Origin: Chrysomallon squamiferum
Lineage: Eukaryota; Mollusca; Gastropoda; Neomphalida; Peltospiridae
NCBI GenBank assembly: GCA_012295275.1
Contig: CM022669.1
Coordinates: 10,242,449 to 10,292,448, forward strand
Reading direction: 5' to 3'
Length of the DNA stretch: 50,000 nucleotides
Position numbers and translations under genes: made by a program. The notes under the pieces were generated by a model that worked only from the letters and a program-made list of their open reading frames with translations, was not told the origin of the DNA and did no database searches. Below, piece by piece: positions 48,744 through 50,000 of this stretch. Each line of letters begins with the position of its first letter. Position 1 is the first letter of the stretch.

Positions 48744-48984
48744 CTGGGAGTGAGCGAGTGTCGATGATTGTTACTTCAGAGGCACACTCCACCACTGTGG
48801 TCATCCCTCCAGACGTTTGTCAAACTGACCGAGCCATTGTCCATCACCCGCGATCACCATTACGCGCCCGACTTGGTCACCCTTCAGTTGTCTTGCCTCT
48901 GATGACCACACCTTTGTTGTCCTAAATACGCTGTTGGCCAATAATGCTTTGTCAGGTGAGAAGCGCATCACAGTGTGTTACCTG

Positions 48985-49075
48985 GCCCAGGTGAGAGTCC
49001 AACACAAACATGCCGATTCCAGGTGTCAAACCCACGTCCTTCATGCTTCACACTCTTTGATCGTTTAGGATTGTG
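48985..49075 (-). mobile_element. possible tRNA-derived SINE relic
   Basis: On the - strand a B-box-like word GGGTTTGACACC (complement of 49022-49033) lies about 30 bases after an A-box-like word near 49054-49071. The A box is weak, so the call is tentative. Confidence 0.35.
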
Positions 49076-50000
49076 TTGAATCGTTTACAAAACAGTTTTC
49101 TTCTTTATGTACAGGTAATGCTCTGTTGTTTTTCTTTTTTCTTTTTTTTTTTTTTTTTTTTTGTCTGCGGTTTTAGTTTTTAATGGAAGCATAAATAATA
49201 TTTTGTTTTTATGTTGTTGTTGTTTTTATTCTAGCATTATTTTATTGTTTTTAATTTTTATTTATTTTTTTAATTTTTAATTTTTTTTAATAGACATTAT
49301 TTTTAAATTTATTTAAATATTTATTTATTTATTTATTTATTTATTTATTTTGTGTTGATGTTTTGTAATGCTGTGAAAAATCTTGATATAATTAATGAAA
49401 TTTTTTTTTTTTTTTAATGAAGTATAATTATGTATCACTAAGTTTTATATTAATCTTGACCTATGTAATACTAACAGTAATACTGAGTTTTTGTTTTTAA
49501 TTTTTAAAATTAATAGTATGTTTCAAATTAGACATAATTAACACTATGTAGTTTTTGTTTTGTTATTTTATTTTATTACTTTTTCCTCTTTTAAATTTAT
49601 GCATAAGAAATATTTGGCTTATAAATTAATCTTAAATAATTTATGCTGACTTTTATTTTCACTATCTACATGATATAATTTAATTTTTTTTTTCTTTTAA
49701 TTTAAAGGATATTTCATTTAAAACATGATATAAAGTGGGTCATTTATATATATATCTCAATAAAAAATAGAATTCATTTATTATTAAGATATCAGATACC
49801 TATAACCACAGATTAATAGCTTTTGTATGTGTGAGTATGTTTTAACACTTTCTGTTGACAATATAATTCCTTCTCCATACAAATTTATCTATTTATTTTA
49901 ATTTTGTAAAGTCAGTCTCACATTGTGTTTATCAGTGTAGTATAATCAGATTTCTCTCTCTCTATAAACATATTTATACAGTCTACAAAGCAAAGACAAG
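49076..50000. other. AT-rich stretch without recognisable gene
   Basis: Poly-T (49141-49162), TTTA tetramers (49314-49350) and another T run (49399-49416). No exon or RNA gene seen to the end of the window. Confidence 0.5.

Noticed and set aside
48677-48925. 82-residue + strand open frame
   Set aside because: It overlaps the - strand candidate exon, has less biased third positions and shows no domain; a short real exon here cannot be excluded.

Overview
The window reads as nuclear DNA of an animal. It is very AT-rich (roughly 70 % A+T by eye), genes are sparse and interrupted by introns, and microsatellites are extremely dense: CT/GA, GT/CA, AT, and ATT-, AGT- and GATT-type triplets and tetramers. 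There are also several minisatellites, poly-T/poly-A runs, a TA-flanked inverted-repeat transposon and tRNA-derived SINE relics. A mollusc or other lophotrochozoan is my best guess from this texture, but nothing in the sequence fixes the species. There are no prokaryotic features.

The one well-supported gene is on the + strand at about 5.9-9.4 kb. Three exons (5922-6316, 7757-7864, 9183-9390) join in frame across GT...AG introns. They give a 223-residue secreted precursor with a short N-terminal hydrophobic stretch, a pro-region, an Arg-Arg cleavage site at residues 88-89, and a C-terminal cystine-knot domain. The cysteine spacing resembles the neurotrophin/Spatzle superfamily. A roughly 400-bp CT repeat runs up to just before the acceptor of its first recognised exon. 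A 305-bp TA-flanked MITE sits in its first intron, and a GA repeat in its second.

From 9.4 to 50 kb no complete gene could be read. Four short stretches on the - strand look like exons: 48488-48743 (best, 85 codons, high GC at third positions), 38275-38467, 25578-25617 and 19168-19289. Three of them have compatible phases and could belong to one long-intron gene, but this is inference and I do not recognise the protein.

Non-coding structure includes a 1-kb, 37-bp minisatellite (27.3-28.3 kb), degenerate tandem arrays at 4.55, 24.1, 24.4, 37.7, 40.9 and 42.6 kb, four perfect TGACGTCA (CRE) palindromes at 11.6-19.0 kb, a promoter-like CCAAT/CRE/TATA-like block at 17.0 kb, and an array at 24.4 kb that carries repeated nuclear-receptor half-sites. 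The rest is AT-rich intergenic or intronic DNA.
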